Origin: Piezodorus guildinii
Lineage: Eukaryota > Arthropoda > Insecta > Hemiptera > Pentatomidae
Length of the DNA stretch: 64,000 nucleotides
Direction: 5' to 3'
NCBI GenBank assembly: GCA_023052935.1
Contig: CM041294.1
Coordinates: forward strand, 44,620,736-44,684,735
Part shown: one piece after another, positions 11,726 through 23,765 of the stretch
How the letters are laid out: every line of letters starts with the position of its first letter
How positions within the stretch are numbered: the first letter of the stretch is position 1
The notes under the pieces: model-generated
What the model was told of the DNA's origin: nothing
Databases searched by the model: none
What the model saw: the letters and a program-made list of their open reading frames with translations, nothing else
Program-made: the position numbers and the translations under genes

Positions 11726-14009
11726 TATGCACTACTAAGTTTTCATCTGTTTTATTTACATATTTTACTACTTTAATTTTATATACTTTATAGTTATTAA
11801 CTAGCCAGGTAGTATCCATCTAAATGATGCCAGACAAACTGGACCTTTTCATAATTCTTAGATGACAAAATGTCTCAGAATAAAATTTATTTTTATTAAT
11901 TCCAGAACGTCCGCACCTTTTGTGAAAAATAAGAAACATTCGCAATTGCAAATTAGAGAGTATAAAGATGGAAGAATAGTTTATCGTAAATAGGATATAA
12001 GTATATGACCTTAATTTATGGACCGAAACGTAGCACAAAACATCAAGGTTACTTGTTTGCAGTGTTTCAATAACCGCACCCCCTACCAACTACTTATGAA
12101 GACAGTATACAACGCCTATATAGACACTGTCTATAAATTCAAGACTATAACTGCGCATATCAAGAAGATCTGTTATTAAGATAACATAAAACCTATTTTC
12201 CAATCTTGGAAGGCATTCAACACTAAATAGCCTGAAAATCTTCAAAAAGAAGTAAAGTTATCAATGATAATAGTAAACAAACCTTGCCTGAATTCCAACG
12301 AAATCCAAAATCCTCAAGGTCAGACATTAAACAATCTTCTCATCCATGTTTTGTTGGACCCCTAGAAGGTACACTTGCGGAGTATTCATCATTCACGGCG
12401 ATGCTATCGCTTCAACTAAGACGTGTTTTCCGGTGCACTTCACGCAATTCTGCGGTAGCTTGAACTCTTCGTTTATTTTTAGTAACATGAAGGCGTAGTT
12501 TTCCTTCAAACAAATCATTCGCGTTACGCATTCCTAAAGAATAGTAAGTAACTATTATAATTAGTTGGTGAATATAGCTATTACGTTTCAACTTCTAAGT
12601 TTCCGAAGGGAAGACTTTACCCCCTTTGACCTCGTATTTATTTACTCTCGACTTTCGTTTTATCTAGTTATTTTTGCCTTGAAATACTTGCTTTTTGCCA
12701 CGTATTCTCTATTATATTATCTTGAGAGAGCACGTAGGCCCGTGTGTAAGGCAGTGTGATTCTCATCTCCCGATACAATCTTTACGTGAACACCCTTGTA
12801 GCAGCCACAACCTTTTTAAAAAGGATACCATTAATTGTTGAAAAATCTGGTGATTAGAATGATCTTGGAAAAACCATTACAAACCATTTTCATTGCATGA
12901 CAAAACCATGCACAACCGTTGATCTAGAAACAAAGTGTCTTTACTATGAACTAAGCCAAAAACCCTCCTAGACGAATAGCAGTGATATAAGTTTTTGTCA
13001 TTATTTCTTCTCTGTGGTATCTTTATATCGTCAAAAATCATTATCAATGAGTACTACAGCTCAGTATGATCCTATCGTCACTTCAACATATCTGAAGATT
13101 TTACCTAACAAAACTTATGTCGAAAATGTCATTTTTTCTTTACAATTTTTAAAACCTTGAATCGTATCAGTCGGCTTCCTTTCCAGGCTGAGGAGTAGTC
13201 ATAGAAACAAAACCATCTCTAAATAATTACTTCAGGAACACCCAATACGCCCATCTTATTTTCAAGTAATTAATTAATTAAGTTTTTTTTTATTTTATTA
13301 TTTTTCTAAATATAATATTTTTATAGTATTGTATTTCATCTTTTTATAACTTGAATAAATTCAAGTTTTAGTATAAAATTTAATGTATATATAAATAGGT
13401 TGCTTCTTGAATCATATTCAGTGAAGAAACATCATTTTCGTATAAATGCTTTTTTAAGTTATTTTTTTTTTATTTTCCTTATTTTTCAGATCTTTAAAAA
13501 CGTTAAAAAAATTCAAATATTTAGTGATGCAAGAAGTAACTGTTGCCACGTTTGAAGCAATTACCTACACGATCGCTTCCTGGTCCGCCGATGTCCCGAA
13601 AGGTTGGAACAAGTTTTCAACAATTTAACCGGAATCGGTGAAAGGCATCAATTTGTGGAAGCATTACAAGATTATATACCTTCTTAAATTGCATGTTGCA
13701 AAATAATCACGTATATAAAAATTAGAAAAGATTTTGTTTATATTAATTATATCAATACATTAATCGATTTAATGAAGTATCTAAACCGCAATTAACGCAA
13801 CCTGTCGAATTTAAAATAATCTGGACATATTTGTGTAAGCAAATAGAACATATAAGAATACGCAACCCTAAAAAAAAAAAGAAGAAATATACACTCACAA
13901 ACAGTCGTGGTCATTGAAATCCCACCACCCAATAAAAAAAGTTTAAAATTATGGAAAATTAAACATAACCGCATGTTTTGAAAAAAATGCTAATTACATA
14001 AAAAAAAAA
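11726..14009. other. AT-rich sequence without a recognised gene
   Basis: Frames at 11610-12089 (minus), 12565-12759 (plus) and 13792-13974 (minus) lack domains or splice context. A small GC-richer patch at 13540-13620 could not be interpreted. Confidence 0.4.
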
Positions 14010-14015
14010 AATATA

Positions 14016-14109
<94 letters not shown>

Positions 14110-14118
14110 TAATTATAT
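14010..14118. repeat. (TA)n microsatellite, slightly interrupted
   Basis: A run of TA dinucleotides with a few AAT and GT breaks; it produces a Tyr/Ile-only frame on plus that is not a gene. Confidence 0.97.
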
Positions 14119-14573
14119 TGAAAATTAAAGAAAAACAAATAAAATCAATGAGAAAAATGTATATGTTTAAGTTCTTTAGTAAAATGAATTATAATATTAA
14201 TTTTCAAAACAATGACCACTGTTGATTTGTGTCACCACTGTTTTCCGGGAAAATTGTTCCACTTCATATAAAATAACAATAATAATTGTTTCTGATAGCG
14301 AAATGCTTAAAATTTGACAAAATTATTCTGGTAGTAGTTTAAAACGACTCACCAAGATCTAAGAAACGTTATTTTTTTATCCCATTAAGCGTGTGATTTA
14401 AATATGTAGATAAAACCCAATTTTGGATCAAATTCATTACTACTTGTAATGGAACAAAGACAAATATAAAAAGAAAAGAAAAAAAATTTTAATCAATTAA
14501 TTTTTAAAGAATAGATAAATAAAAAGTTGTGTTATTTTAAACGTGTTAAACAAAATAAAGCGTTGCAAATAAT

Positions 14574-15490
14574 TACACCCTGGTTTATTATTTTTAAAAA
14601 ACTATATTAAGGTATAACTGTTTATATACCTGTTAATAGGCAATTAGCTAAAATGAAAAGCAATAAATGAAAAAGGAAATGGTATATCACCACTGTTAAT
14701 TTCAAAATGCAATATCTCTGCTAGTTCTAAACCAATTTCAATGGTTTTTATTTTCCTTTTGTAGAAAATATTATTCTCTATGACATAGCAAAATTCGTTA
14801 TTTTGGTATTATTTATTAATTAGGACAAACAGATTTTTTGTTATTCGTTATTTGTATTTTACGTATGTTGAAATGTAAACAGTTATCATTTTTTATTTAT
14901 TTTATTTATTTTTGGTTTAAAAACATTAGTAATCTTCGAAAATCGTATATGTAGGATAGATTTCATTTTTTTTTTCTCTTTATTTGTTTTTTTTTTTTAC
15001 TAGTTCTAAAAATCCCAATATATTTTTCTCTATCTTCAAAAATAACTGAGTTATTGAGCCTATTAATGGGTTAAATTTCAATTTTGTCTGTTATTTTTCT
15101 CTTTTTTTGTGAAATTATTCACGGCTTTTTGGTTAAAAAACACTAATAAATGTTTTCTCCATCCCCAAAAATAACTGAATTATTGAATTAAATCTCGTTT
15201 AATTGGCCGCCATTATCGCAATAACCAGCTGATATCAACGACTATGTGCTTAGATCATCATTGCATGCTCTAGTGTTTTTTTGTGAATTTCAAAAAATTG
15301 ATCGTGCAGTTTCGGAGAAATGCCATGGACGGCGGACAAACGGATTTTTTTTTATACGTCATTCCGATTCTAGGTATCTTATAAAAGTAAACCCTCAAAT
15401 TTTGAGAGGGTGGAGGGGAGATATTTTTTTATTTGTTTGATCGATTACAAAGGTTCGTTGTAAAAAATAAGAAACCGAAAAAAACTAAAA
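14574..15490 (+). repeat. Interspersed repeat also present at 57.1-57.66 kb
   Basis: Shared words in the same order at both loci include GGTTTATTATTT, GATAGGCAATTA (here TAATAGGCAATTA), GGTTAAAAAACACTAATAA, AACCAGCTGATATCAACG, GGCGGACAAACGGATTTT, AAACCCTCAAATTTTGAG and ATTACAAAGGTT. This copy also contains an internal direct duplication: the block from GGTTTAAAAACATTAG to ACTGAGTTATTGA at 14924-15058 repeats at 15130-15188. No coding capacity is seen. Confidence 0.75.
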
Positions 15491-15704
15491 TTCAAAAAAG
15501 TGTTTATATAAATATTTGGTGCAAATAACCATGAGGTGGAGTACCAATACCCTAACTTTAACCTTAACAAAGACACATATTTATTTCTAGGCTTCAAAAC
15601 TATCATTAGACAGTTAAATTTCATAGTAGTATGGCCAACAATATATAGTAGTGATTTTGAACGTTTCCGATTTTCAATTGTTTCTTTTAGTTCTGTTTCT
15701 TATT

Positions 15705-16667
15705 TTTTACTTTCACTTACTATATATAGTAAGGAAAAGTATTGCGATCGTGAAAATTTTCGAATTCCAGTTTTCAACGGAAATACACGTTTTAGGGTCC
15801 CCTGAGTCCAAATAAACAAGTCCCGAAAAAAGGTCTGTGTGTGTGTGTGTGTGTGTCTGTGTGTGTGTGTGTGTGTGTGTGGTAACTCCCGGGCGGAAAC
15901 GGTAAGTCCTATGAAACTGAAATTTCATATTTAAGACATCTATACGCCCGAGACGTGACAAAACTTTTTTCATCAAAATGAGCCTACCAGAAGAGGCACT
16001 TTAAAATCGAAAAAAGGTGCAAAATGCATTTATACCATGCATTTTGCACCTTTTTTCGATTTTCTCAAAAACGGTTCCGACGATTTTGATTAAACTCGCT
16101 ATATCGATGTAAAATTTAATGGGCTTTAATATCATGTAGGTTTTATTTAGATAAAAATGGTCTGACAGGGCTTAAATGCCGATATTTTAAATTTTCTTCC
16201 CCTAAAGTACCTTTAATTTTGTAGATTCAATAATAATAACTAGATTATCTTGTTAACGCTGATGAAAAACTGGTAAATATATAAATTGAATAAATTCGAT
16301 ACCCAACTATAGGAGAAAACAGAAAAAATATTTTTTTAATGCAATTTTTCGTTTTTGAACATAAGAGCAGTAATATACATGTATGATATACCGTTGGAAA
16401 GCTAAAGATTTTAGAAATATTATCATCTCATACACAAGCTTTTAAAAGTTAATAGAGAGTGATGAAATGAACATAACACTAACTGATTATTTTAGATAAT
16501 AATATAATAGATTTTTGAATCAAACACATGTTTCTATAGAAATTTAATTTAATTAATTCCTTAATAATTTCACGTATTTTTATCTCTAACTGTGTATGAA
16601 AATTCTTTCATTGATTTTAAAAATGGAGGTAAGTGAAAGTCGTGTGTTGCCCGCACCAGATTTTTTT
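15705..16667 (+). mobile_element. Family H interspersed repeat, copy 2, full length
   Basis: Begins TTTTTTACTTTCACTTAC and ends GGTAAGTGAAAGTCGTGTG, then a stem-loop GTGTG-TTGCC-CGCAC and CAGATTTTTTT. The first 30 bases fold on themselves (CTTTC..CTTACTATATATAGTAAG..GAAAG). A (GT)n tract lies at 15836-15880. It contains an extra 26-bp perfect inverted duplication at 16003-16063 that other copies lack. Confidence 0.85.
16003..16063. repeat. Perfect 26-bp inverted repeat with 9-nt loop
   Basis: Arms 16003-16028 and 16038-16063 are exact reverse complements (outer end AAAATCGAAAAAAGGTGC). Other family H copies carry only the right arm, so the left arm is a local inverted duplication in this copy. 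Confidence 0.95.
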
Positions 16668-17138
16668 ATTATATATTCTCCTAGTTTTTGTTTCTTGTAT
16701 TTATATTTTATGACTTGAATAAAAATTACTGTTATATTTCTCAACATTTTCTCTTGTATTTTTCATAGAGTATCATGGATGTTTTTTCTAGAATGAATCA
16801 AAATAAAAACAAATTTTTTCACTTTTTGTTTCTCTCGTATTTATTTTACTCTTTACCTACTTTTTCAAATGTGATAATGGCCAATTTATTTAGGTGTGAG
16901 CTTAGGCTTGTTGCGTATAATCCTAACGTTAAATAATAATATTAAAAATATGAAATGCAAACTTTAAAATATCTGACCTTATAAAAAAAAGAATCTTAAT
17001 GGGAGGGGAAGGAGTATAGGAGAGATGATAGGTCACATCGTCAATGATTAGTGCCTCCCAATTTTCGAAGAAAATTCTCATATTGAGAAGAAGTAAGGAA
17101 AATATTATTGAACTAATTCAGCATTTAAACATTATTAT

Positions 17139-18005
17139 TTTTACTTTCACTAACCTTTATATTGTAAGGGAAAGTATTGCGATCGTGAAAATTTTCAAAT
17201 TTCAGTTTTCAACGGAAATACACGTTTTAGGGTCACCTGAGTCCAAATAACCGTAACTCCCGAAAAAGGTCTGTGTGTGTGTCCGTGTGTTGTAACCCCC
17301 GGGCGAAAACGAAAAGTCCTATGAAACTGAAATGTCATATTTAAGACAACTACACGTCCAAGTTGTTACAGCAACTTTTTCATAAAAGTCAGCAGGTCGG
17401 AAGATCTGAAAAACGGCTCTAACGATGTTTATTAAACTCTATATATCGATGTAAAATTTGATAGGCTTTAATATAATGTAGGTTTAATTCTGATGGAAAT
17501 AGTCTGACAGGGCTTAAATGCCGATATTTTAAATTTTCTTCCTCTAAAATACATTAAATTCTGTAGATTATATAAAAATAACTATCTCATCTTGTTAGCA
17601 TTGATAATTAACAGTTAAATATGTAAGTTGAATGAATTTGATAATAAACTGAAAGAGAAAAAAGCAAAAGTATTTTTTAATGTAATTTTTGTTTTTAAAA
17701 GATAAGTACCGTATTATATATGTAAAATATACCGTTGGAAAGCTAAAATTTTAGAAAAAAATATTATTTTATGCACAAAGTTATAAAATGTGATGGAGAG
17801 TGATGAAAAGCGGATAAAATTAACTGATTGTTTTAGATAATAACATAATAGATTATTTAATAAAACACATGTTTCTATTCGAACTTAATGTAATTATTTT
17901 TTTAATAATTTATTTTAATCTCAAAATGTATTTAAAACTTCTAAAATTGATTTTAACAACGGAGGTAAATGAAAGTCGTTGTTGCACGCACCAGATTTTT
18001 TTTTT
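17139..18005 (+). mobile_element. Family H interspersed repeat, copy 3, full length
   Basis: Same plan as copy 2: TTTTTACTTTCACTAACC at the start, AAGTATTGCGATCGTGAAAA, a short (GT)n tract at 17271-17290, TATACCGTTGGAAAGCTAAA, and the end AACGGAGGTAAATGAAAGTC followed by CACGCACCAGATTTTTT. Confidence 0.85.
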
Positions 18006-18466
18006 CTTTTTGTAGAATAATTGAAATCCATTTAAGTAAACTGGTTTTACTAAAGTGAGAGTGTTAAGAAAAGAAGTAGGACATGACTGATATGTATACT
18101 TAAAGAGATAGGGTAATTAAGGGATGGGAAATTTATGATAGCATCATTTGGCTAATTGCTGTGTCTAATGAACACTTTTATTGCTTAATGGCATCCACTC
18201 AATTATATTAATTCATAAATCGATAGGATGTTCCACTCTTTATTCCTATTAATTACATATGTGATAATTAATTATGATCCTGTGATATCCAAGTATATTT
18301 TAAAAGAAATATTCTATCGGTTCTTTGATGATTTTTAATTCAGTGTGCAAAAATAGTTTCGGTTTAATGTGAAGCAAAACAGAGATTTTTATTATTTATG
18401 ATTATATAAATTAGAGAATTACGTCATAAAATAATAATGGCGACTAGAATAGAAACGAAGACTGCT

Positions 18467-18518
<52 letters not shown>

Positions 18519-18995
18519 ATTTAATCGAATTTGGTAATGCTTAAGGTTCTTTTAGTTGTTGTTACCCCATTTAGTTTAAATGATACTTGAAAGAAATAGA
18601 AGTTTTAAATTCTTCTGAGCAAGCTTTAAGTTTGTTAGGGTAATAAAAGCTATGAGAAACTGCATACGTTTATTTTATTTTATTTTTTTATGGGTTTGCC
18701 AACGAAGTTCATTAATTTCATAAAGTTGATGATGCTATAGTATTCTCTTCTCATTTTCCTACTTTATTAGCGACGGTTATGAGTGATTATCGTTTAATAT
18801 TACTACTATGAACTTTATTACTTACGAATGTAGAACTGAATTTATCAAATTTTCAGTTGAGTCAATTTTTTCTCCTAATCTCCACGAAATAAATATTAAC
18901 TGATCCAGATGGAATTCGAATCCACAACTTTCTATACCTGGCCAAGGCTAAGGAACTCTCACCTCAACATCCTCAAAAATAACGGTTTTAAGAAC
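18006..18995. other. AT-rich sequence without a gene; 49-nt poly-A run at 18468-18516
   Basis: The A-run is preceded by no recognisable retroelement 3' end. Nothing else was recognised. Confidence 0.5.
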
Positions 18996-19863
18996 TGCAA
19001 TTTATCTTTTTTTTTTTTTTTTAAACACATTTATTGATATTTACAACTGTATTAAATAAAAATACATCTAGTAAATGTGATGGTAATATACAAAACTGTC
19101 ATGAAAAACATGTAGAGACACTACCCAGTGGCAGCACTCTAAAAATATTTTAAACTAGAAGGTCCCGGGGCCATTTCCTTTTTAGGCGCCTCGGAGGATT
19201 ATCCGGAATTGAAGAGGAAGAAAGGATTGAAACTAGTGGGTTAGAGTGAGAATGGAGTTTGTCATGAAAGGATTGATACCTGGTCCGGGCCAAATCAGTA
19301 ACATAGGTAACATAAAGGTCTTTATGGATAAGTTTATTCGTGACAAAGTAAGGAGCGTTGAGGATTTTACGAAGGATTTTGGATTGTAAGGATTGGATGC
19401 GGGAAGAATTTGATGGTTTAGTAGAGCCCCAAAGCTCTACTCCGTAAGTCCATATTGGTCTTATAATAGTCATGTAGATGAGCTTTTTGTAGTTAAGAGG
19501 AAGGTTTGATCGTTTGTCTAGTAAGTGTTGAAGTAGCCTAAAGCGGCGAGCAGTTTCTTGTCGTTTTAGTCGTGTATGTGGATTCCAAGTTAGGCGTTTG
19601 TCAAGAAGAAGTCCTAAGTATCGGATCTGTTCAACAGGAACTAGTTGAGTGTTATTAAAGGATACTTTAGGGCATGAAGTCAAAGGTTTACGGCGAAGGG
19701 TAAAGGTTATTTGATAGGACTTGTTGGAATTTATTTTTATCCTCCAGTTCTGACACCATACTTCTAGGTCTTTGATGTGGGCTTGAAGGGTATTTGAAGC
19801 AACAAATGGATCTTTATGAACTGATAACATGCAGGTGTCATCAGCATAGGTGCAATTTATCTT
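18996..19863 (-). mobile_element. Jockey-group non-LTR retrotransposon, 5'-truncated, with 13-bp target duplication
   Basis: The insertion is flanked by TGCAATTTATCTT at 18996-19008 and again at 19851-19863, with the poly-A tail (as T on plus) at 19009-19022. The body on the minus strand starts within the catalytic YADD motif of the reverse transcriptase and continues as an open frame to a stop at 19150. It includes KINSNKSYQITFTLRRKP, RYLGLLLDKRLTWNPH, RPIWTYGVELWGSTKP, RKILNAPYFVTN and the conserved tail PPRRLKRKWPRDLL. The 3' UTR matches the copy at 61.4-62.0 kb. The endonuclease and first RT half are missing, so this copy cannot move on its own. Frame integrity and a clean duplication suggest a fairly young insertion. 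Confidence 0.93.
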
Positions 19864-19905
19864 AATTTATTATTTCAGCCAGCGATATTTTGTTTCATTG
19901 TATTT

Positions 19906-20175
19906 GTTTATTTATTTAACGTCACTTTATGCTACTGTGGCTAATCGGACGATGCTACAGCGGGAGTCCTGAATTTTACCTATCCAGGTTTTATTAGGAT
20001 AGAGATCTTTGACGAGTACCTGACATCGGGACCACCTTTTAACGTCCCCTCCAAAGGACGGCATAACTAAGGTTTTTTACTACCATTAAAAAATCCAAGG
20101 ACCACCTGCAGGTTTGAACTCGTGGCCTTTGGCATATGAGGTTGTTATGCTAGCCACACAGCTACAAGTGATCCC
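19906..20175 (-). mobile_element. tRNA-derived SINE, family B
   Basis: Minus strand begins GGGATCACTTGTAGCTGTGT, has a box A-like stretch and a box B-like GTTCAAACC, and ends AAAGTGACGTTAAATAAATA. Three further copies lie at 37.65, 44.12 and 63.54 kb. Confidence 0.85.
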
Positions 20176-20459
20176 CTATTTTTTCAGCTTATTATCGTTC
20201 CTTAGAAACTTCTATTTGTAGCCCGTAAGCGAAAACAAATGGTTAATCTCGTGTTAAAAAATATTTCTTTTTTTAAGCACTTCTCGAGCTTCATGTGGAA
20301 ACGGACACTGTACTGAGTCTTCGGGGAACAAGAATGAAGGACACTTGCTAAGCTTCTTGACTCCACTCGAGGATCGATTCACCCTCTATCTTCGGCCAAA
20401 ATAAACTAGATGAAGTAATTTTGTAAATATTCGAAACAGACCAAAATTATATGTGTGTG

Positions 20460-20580
20460 TATATATATACATACATTATGGAGATGATAGCTGAGGGAAC
20501 TGATGAAAACAGGAAAAACACGCTAATAAGATGAACTTATTTTATGGTGTACCGACGGTTCGTCCTAAACTATGAGCATA
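20460..20580 (-). repeat. Degenerate Penelope-type terminal fragment
   Basis: On the minus strand GACGAACCGTCGGTACACC is followed by ATAAAATAAGTTCATCTTAT. The plus fragment at 21562-21650 has the same order (AAAACGTCAGCACACAATAA, then AATAAGTTTATCTGATTAG). The GAAAC-GTC core of the hammerhead-like motif is mutated here. Confidence 0.5.
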
Positions 20581-20584
20581 AAAT

Positions 20585-20887
20585 AAAAAAAAAAAAAACT
20601 GAAAAACTGTATCACTACAACCCATAAAGAGTTGTGGTCTCAGTACATGTAGAGATTTGTACTGTTTCTAGGCCAACGGCAGTGCAATAAGGTGATTCGG
20701 CCGAGATCACGCTCAGCCGCGAGGTTTTGGTGATTTGATTGAGGCCCCAGGAGGGTCTCCATACCCCAGAACCCTCCCCCCCCAGCTAAAATAACAGAAT
20801 AAATAATATTCCGCCACAGCCGGGATTCGAACCCAGGACCCGGAGCACAGTTGACTAGGGCTCTAGCCACTAGACCAAGCCGCTCCC
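20585..20887 (-). mobile_element. tRNA-derived SINE, family A, full length
   Basis: Minus strand starts GGGAGCGGCTTGGTCTAGTG, with box B-like GGTTCGAATCC, body words TGAGCGTGATCTCGGCCGAA and TTGCACTGCC, and an oligo-T end (A-run on plus at 20588-20599). The open frame 20640-20870 is a by-product of this SINE and not a gene. Confidence 0.88.
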
Positions 20888-21561
20888 ACTGCGGGCATAT
20901 ATCAGAGCTAAAAAAGAGAAAACAACCGATACAATGAAAGGAGAATTTATATTTATATTATTATTAAGTTAAGAACAATAATTATATAACAGTAACAAAA
21001 TATAGAAACAAATATTAATATAAAATGAAAATAACATTGGTATACAAATATTTGGTATTGCTATTGGTATGTATAAGTAAGATCTGATAAGGGAGAATAA
21101 TAGCCTTAATTCCAACTCACAGAATGTAAATAGTGAAAATGTATATATAGAGGATTATATGAGGTAATAAATCAGTGTTTAACTAGCCATCAAGTGAGTT
21201 GTTACTGTACCCATTTTCCTTTTTTTTTTTTAGTTTTATTTCGGGCAGCTCATACATACATATATACCAAAAGAGAGTTTCTTATTAACTTAAAAAATTA
21301 AAGATAACAACGACCATATTGACTTCTTTTTTTTTTTTTTCATAATAACAATCTCCTGACTGTTATAAACAAATTTAAAAAAAAAGTATCGAAAGCGGTC
21401 TAGCCATTCACGCGCGATGCCGTAACGGAGGGAAAAAAGGATGTAGTTTTATATTTATATATTATTTATATTAATATTTGTTTCCATATTTTATTACTGT
21501 TTTCTTATTACTGTACTTAACTTAATATTACTTCATCTTTTAACTGTATTAGTTGTCTTGT
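20888..21561. other. AT-rich sequence; no gene
   Basis: Contains CGGTCTAGCCATTCACGCGCGATGCC-like wording at 21396-21425, which looks like a fragment of an interspersed element, but no family could be named. Confidence 0.4.
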
Positions 21562-21650
21562 TATTCTAAACCTTGATGAATGCCCACCATGTAGGCCAAA
21601 ACGTCAGCACACAATAAAATAAGTTTATCTGATTAGTCTGTTTTTCCTTG
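21562..21650 (+). repeat. Degenerate Penelope-type terminal fragment with hammerhead-like wording
   Basis: TTGATGAATGCCCACCATGT, AGGCCAAAACGTC and the downstream AATAAAATAAGTTTATCT resemble CTGATGA-stem II-GAAACGTC followed by a Penelope-type end. It is inverted relative to 20460-20580. Confidence 0.5.
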
Positions 21651-22501
21651 TGACCCATCTTAAACCAACTTATCTAGGATATATTTTCAATGATCATTTC
21701 AACTTCATCCCTATATATATGTTGTTTTTCGGATCAGTTAAATTGTCATCTTCATCAAACCTAAATGGTTCTCAGAATTTGATAAAGACCACGGGGAATA
21801 TTCCTGATATTTTAAAATTCAGTTCCACTCTCTAACTTTGCAAGCGTTTCCTTAAATTACAAGGACCCTTCTAAATGACAGTGAGATTATAAGAAAATTA
21901 ATTTCGGAACGATGACCCGACATGGCTATCATGCGACACTTTCCAAACTTCCCAAGAATGAGATTAAAAAGTTCCATCGCCCTACAACTTCTGCTCTCCG
22001 ACGGCTCATTATTTCGAATGTTTTTTTGAAAATCGGTCCAATTAGAAAGAGATGGGGAAGAGGGAGGGGATTAGAGTAGACATGTTTCCTTCATTAAGAG
22101 GATTGTATTCTGGGATACACCTTGTGTGTATTGATCCAAAATTCCCTCATTTCCCGATCCCGATATCGTTTGTATCAACTTTTTTTCAAATTATTCTTTG
22201 TTTCTGAATGCTTAATGAATAACTTATTCTAACGAATAATAAACACCAAAATTACCAAAAGGAATAAGAATAGCGAATTTTTAAATATTTCAAAATTTAG
22301 TGATCATTTATTTTTAATGAGGAAAGAATGGTTGAAGGTACGTTCGTCAAAGAAGTTGGGACGAAACATCGGCTCAAACATAGAAGAAGTTTAATTAAGT
22401 GTGATTTCTTTTATGAACGCATGTCCTACTCCCAATTCAAATTATGATTTATTCAAATTCCTACATTGAATAAACGAAACACTTCACAAATGTTTGAGTA
22501 A
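21651..22501. other. AT-rich sequence; no gene recognised
   Basis: A frame at 21650-21835 and GC-richer wording at 21900-22100 show no recognisable domain. Confidence 0.4.
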
Positions 22502-23294
22502 TTTTACTTTCACTTACATATATATGAAATATATAGTAAGGGAAAGTATTCGGATCCTGAAAATTTTCTAATTCCAATTTTCACCAGAAAGTTCAAATGA
22601 CCACGACCCACGGTCCGTGTGTGTGTAAGTATGTAAGTCTAGCAGGAAAACGAATAGTCGTACAATACTGAAATTTCATATTTCAGACAGCTTTACTCCC
22701 GAGATGTTACAGTAACTTTTTCATCAAAATCAGCTACCCACAACAGCCACTTTATAACCTTTTACTCAAAAACGGCTTTAACGATTTTTATTAATCTCGC
22801 TATATTGATGTAACATTTAATGGGCTATCATATAGTATCATTTTGATGGATGTAAGTACCGATATTTTAAATTTTCTTCCTCTAAAGTACCTTTAATTTC
22901 TTAGAATCTATAAACATAACTATATCATTTATTTAGTACTGATAAAAAATGGATAAAATATAATTTAAACGAATAAGATATCCAACTAAAAGAGAAAAGA
23001 CCGAAAAAAAAATGTATGTTAATTTGGTGTTTTTTTAACATAAAAACAGCAATATAATGTTTGATACCGTTGGAAAGCTAAATATTAAAAAAAAATCATT
23101 ATCTTTTACACAAAATTGTGAAATTTAGTGGAGAGCAGTAAAAAGTTGATAAAACTAAATGATTGTAATAAAAAATAATACAATAGATTATATAATAAAA
23201 CACATGTATTAAAAATTCTTAATTAAATAACTATTTAACTTGATTTTAACATCGGAGTAAGCGAAAGTCTTCTGTTGCGCGCACGAGATTTTTT
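22502..23294 (+). mobile_element. Family H interspersed repeat, copy 4
   Basis: Starts TTTTACTTTCACTTACATAT and shows AGTAAGGGAAAGTATT, a short GTGTGTGTGTAAG tract, GATACCGTTGGAAAGCTAAA, and the end GGAGTAAGCGAAAGTC with TTGCGCGCACGAGATTTTTT. It is more diverged and slightly shorter than copies 2, 3 and 5. Confidence 0.82.
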
Positions 23295-23399
23295 GTTTGT
23301 AATATTCAATACTTTAAATTATTTACATATGAAATTATTATAATTAGCATTAATTAACTATTGTAATTTATTTTTTCTACTTCTTCCTCATCCTTCCTC

Positions 23400-23765
23400 T
23401 TTACCACTAAAGCAGTGTGAGGGGGTTGTATGTAGAGCCTGACCCAGCCTATTCCTGTGCTACATTATCTCTCTTACTGAACTCTAGGCAATTCTATTTT
23501 TGAAGGCCTTCTTGTAACCTCCTCCCAATTCTTCTTAGTTTTTCTTATTGGTCTCCTTCCTTCCATCACCACCGCATACATAGAGCTCTTGCCTCACAAT
23601 CTTCCGACAATCTTGAGACATAGCCGAACAATTTTAAATCCTTTTCTTCAATAAGATTCTCAACTATATAATGTTAGATCTCATTGTGGCATTTCGAATT
23701 CAGTCTCGCTTCCTTTTAGCCTCCGCTTTCCCCAAACATCACATCACTTAGCCGGTAGTAGGCTT
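23400..23765 (-). pseudogene. Endonuclease-RT (RTE-like) C-terminal remnant
   Basis: On the minus strand, fragments in changing frames read IEEKDLKLFGYVSRLSED, VMEGRRPIRKTKKNWEEV and LRRIGRRLQEGLQ. This is the order expected for the C-terminus of insect RTE-like elements (IEEKRLKWFGHV, then GRRPRGRPRKxW, then a tryptophan-rich end). Frame changes and stops show decay. No YADD part is present. The classification is tentative. Confidence 0.45.

Noticed and set aside
14019..14225. Open frame of alternating Tyr and Ile on plus
   Set aside because: Produced by the (TA)n microsatellite; not a plausible protein.
15713..15976. Frames across the (GT)n/(CA)n tract of family H (also 26358-26573, 60858-61186 and 17044-17250)
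   Set aside because: They arise from the repeat sequence and recur with frameshifts in every copy, so no coding selection is visible.
18468..18516. 49-nt poly-A run as the tail of a retrotransposed gene
   Set aside because: No processed gene or element 3' end is recognisable upstream and no flanking duplication was found.
20640..20870. 76-codon frame on minus
   Set aside because: Lies wholly in SINE family A.
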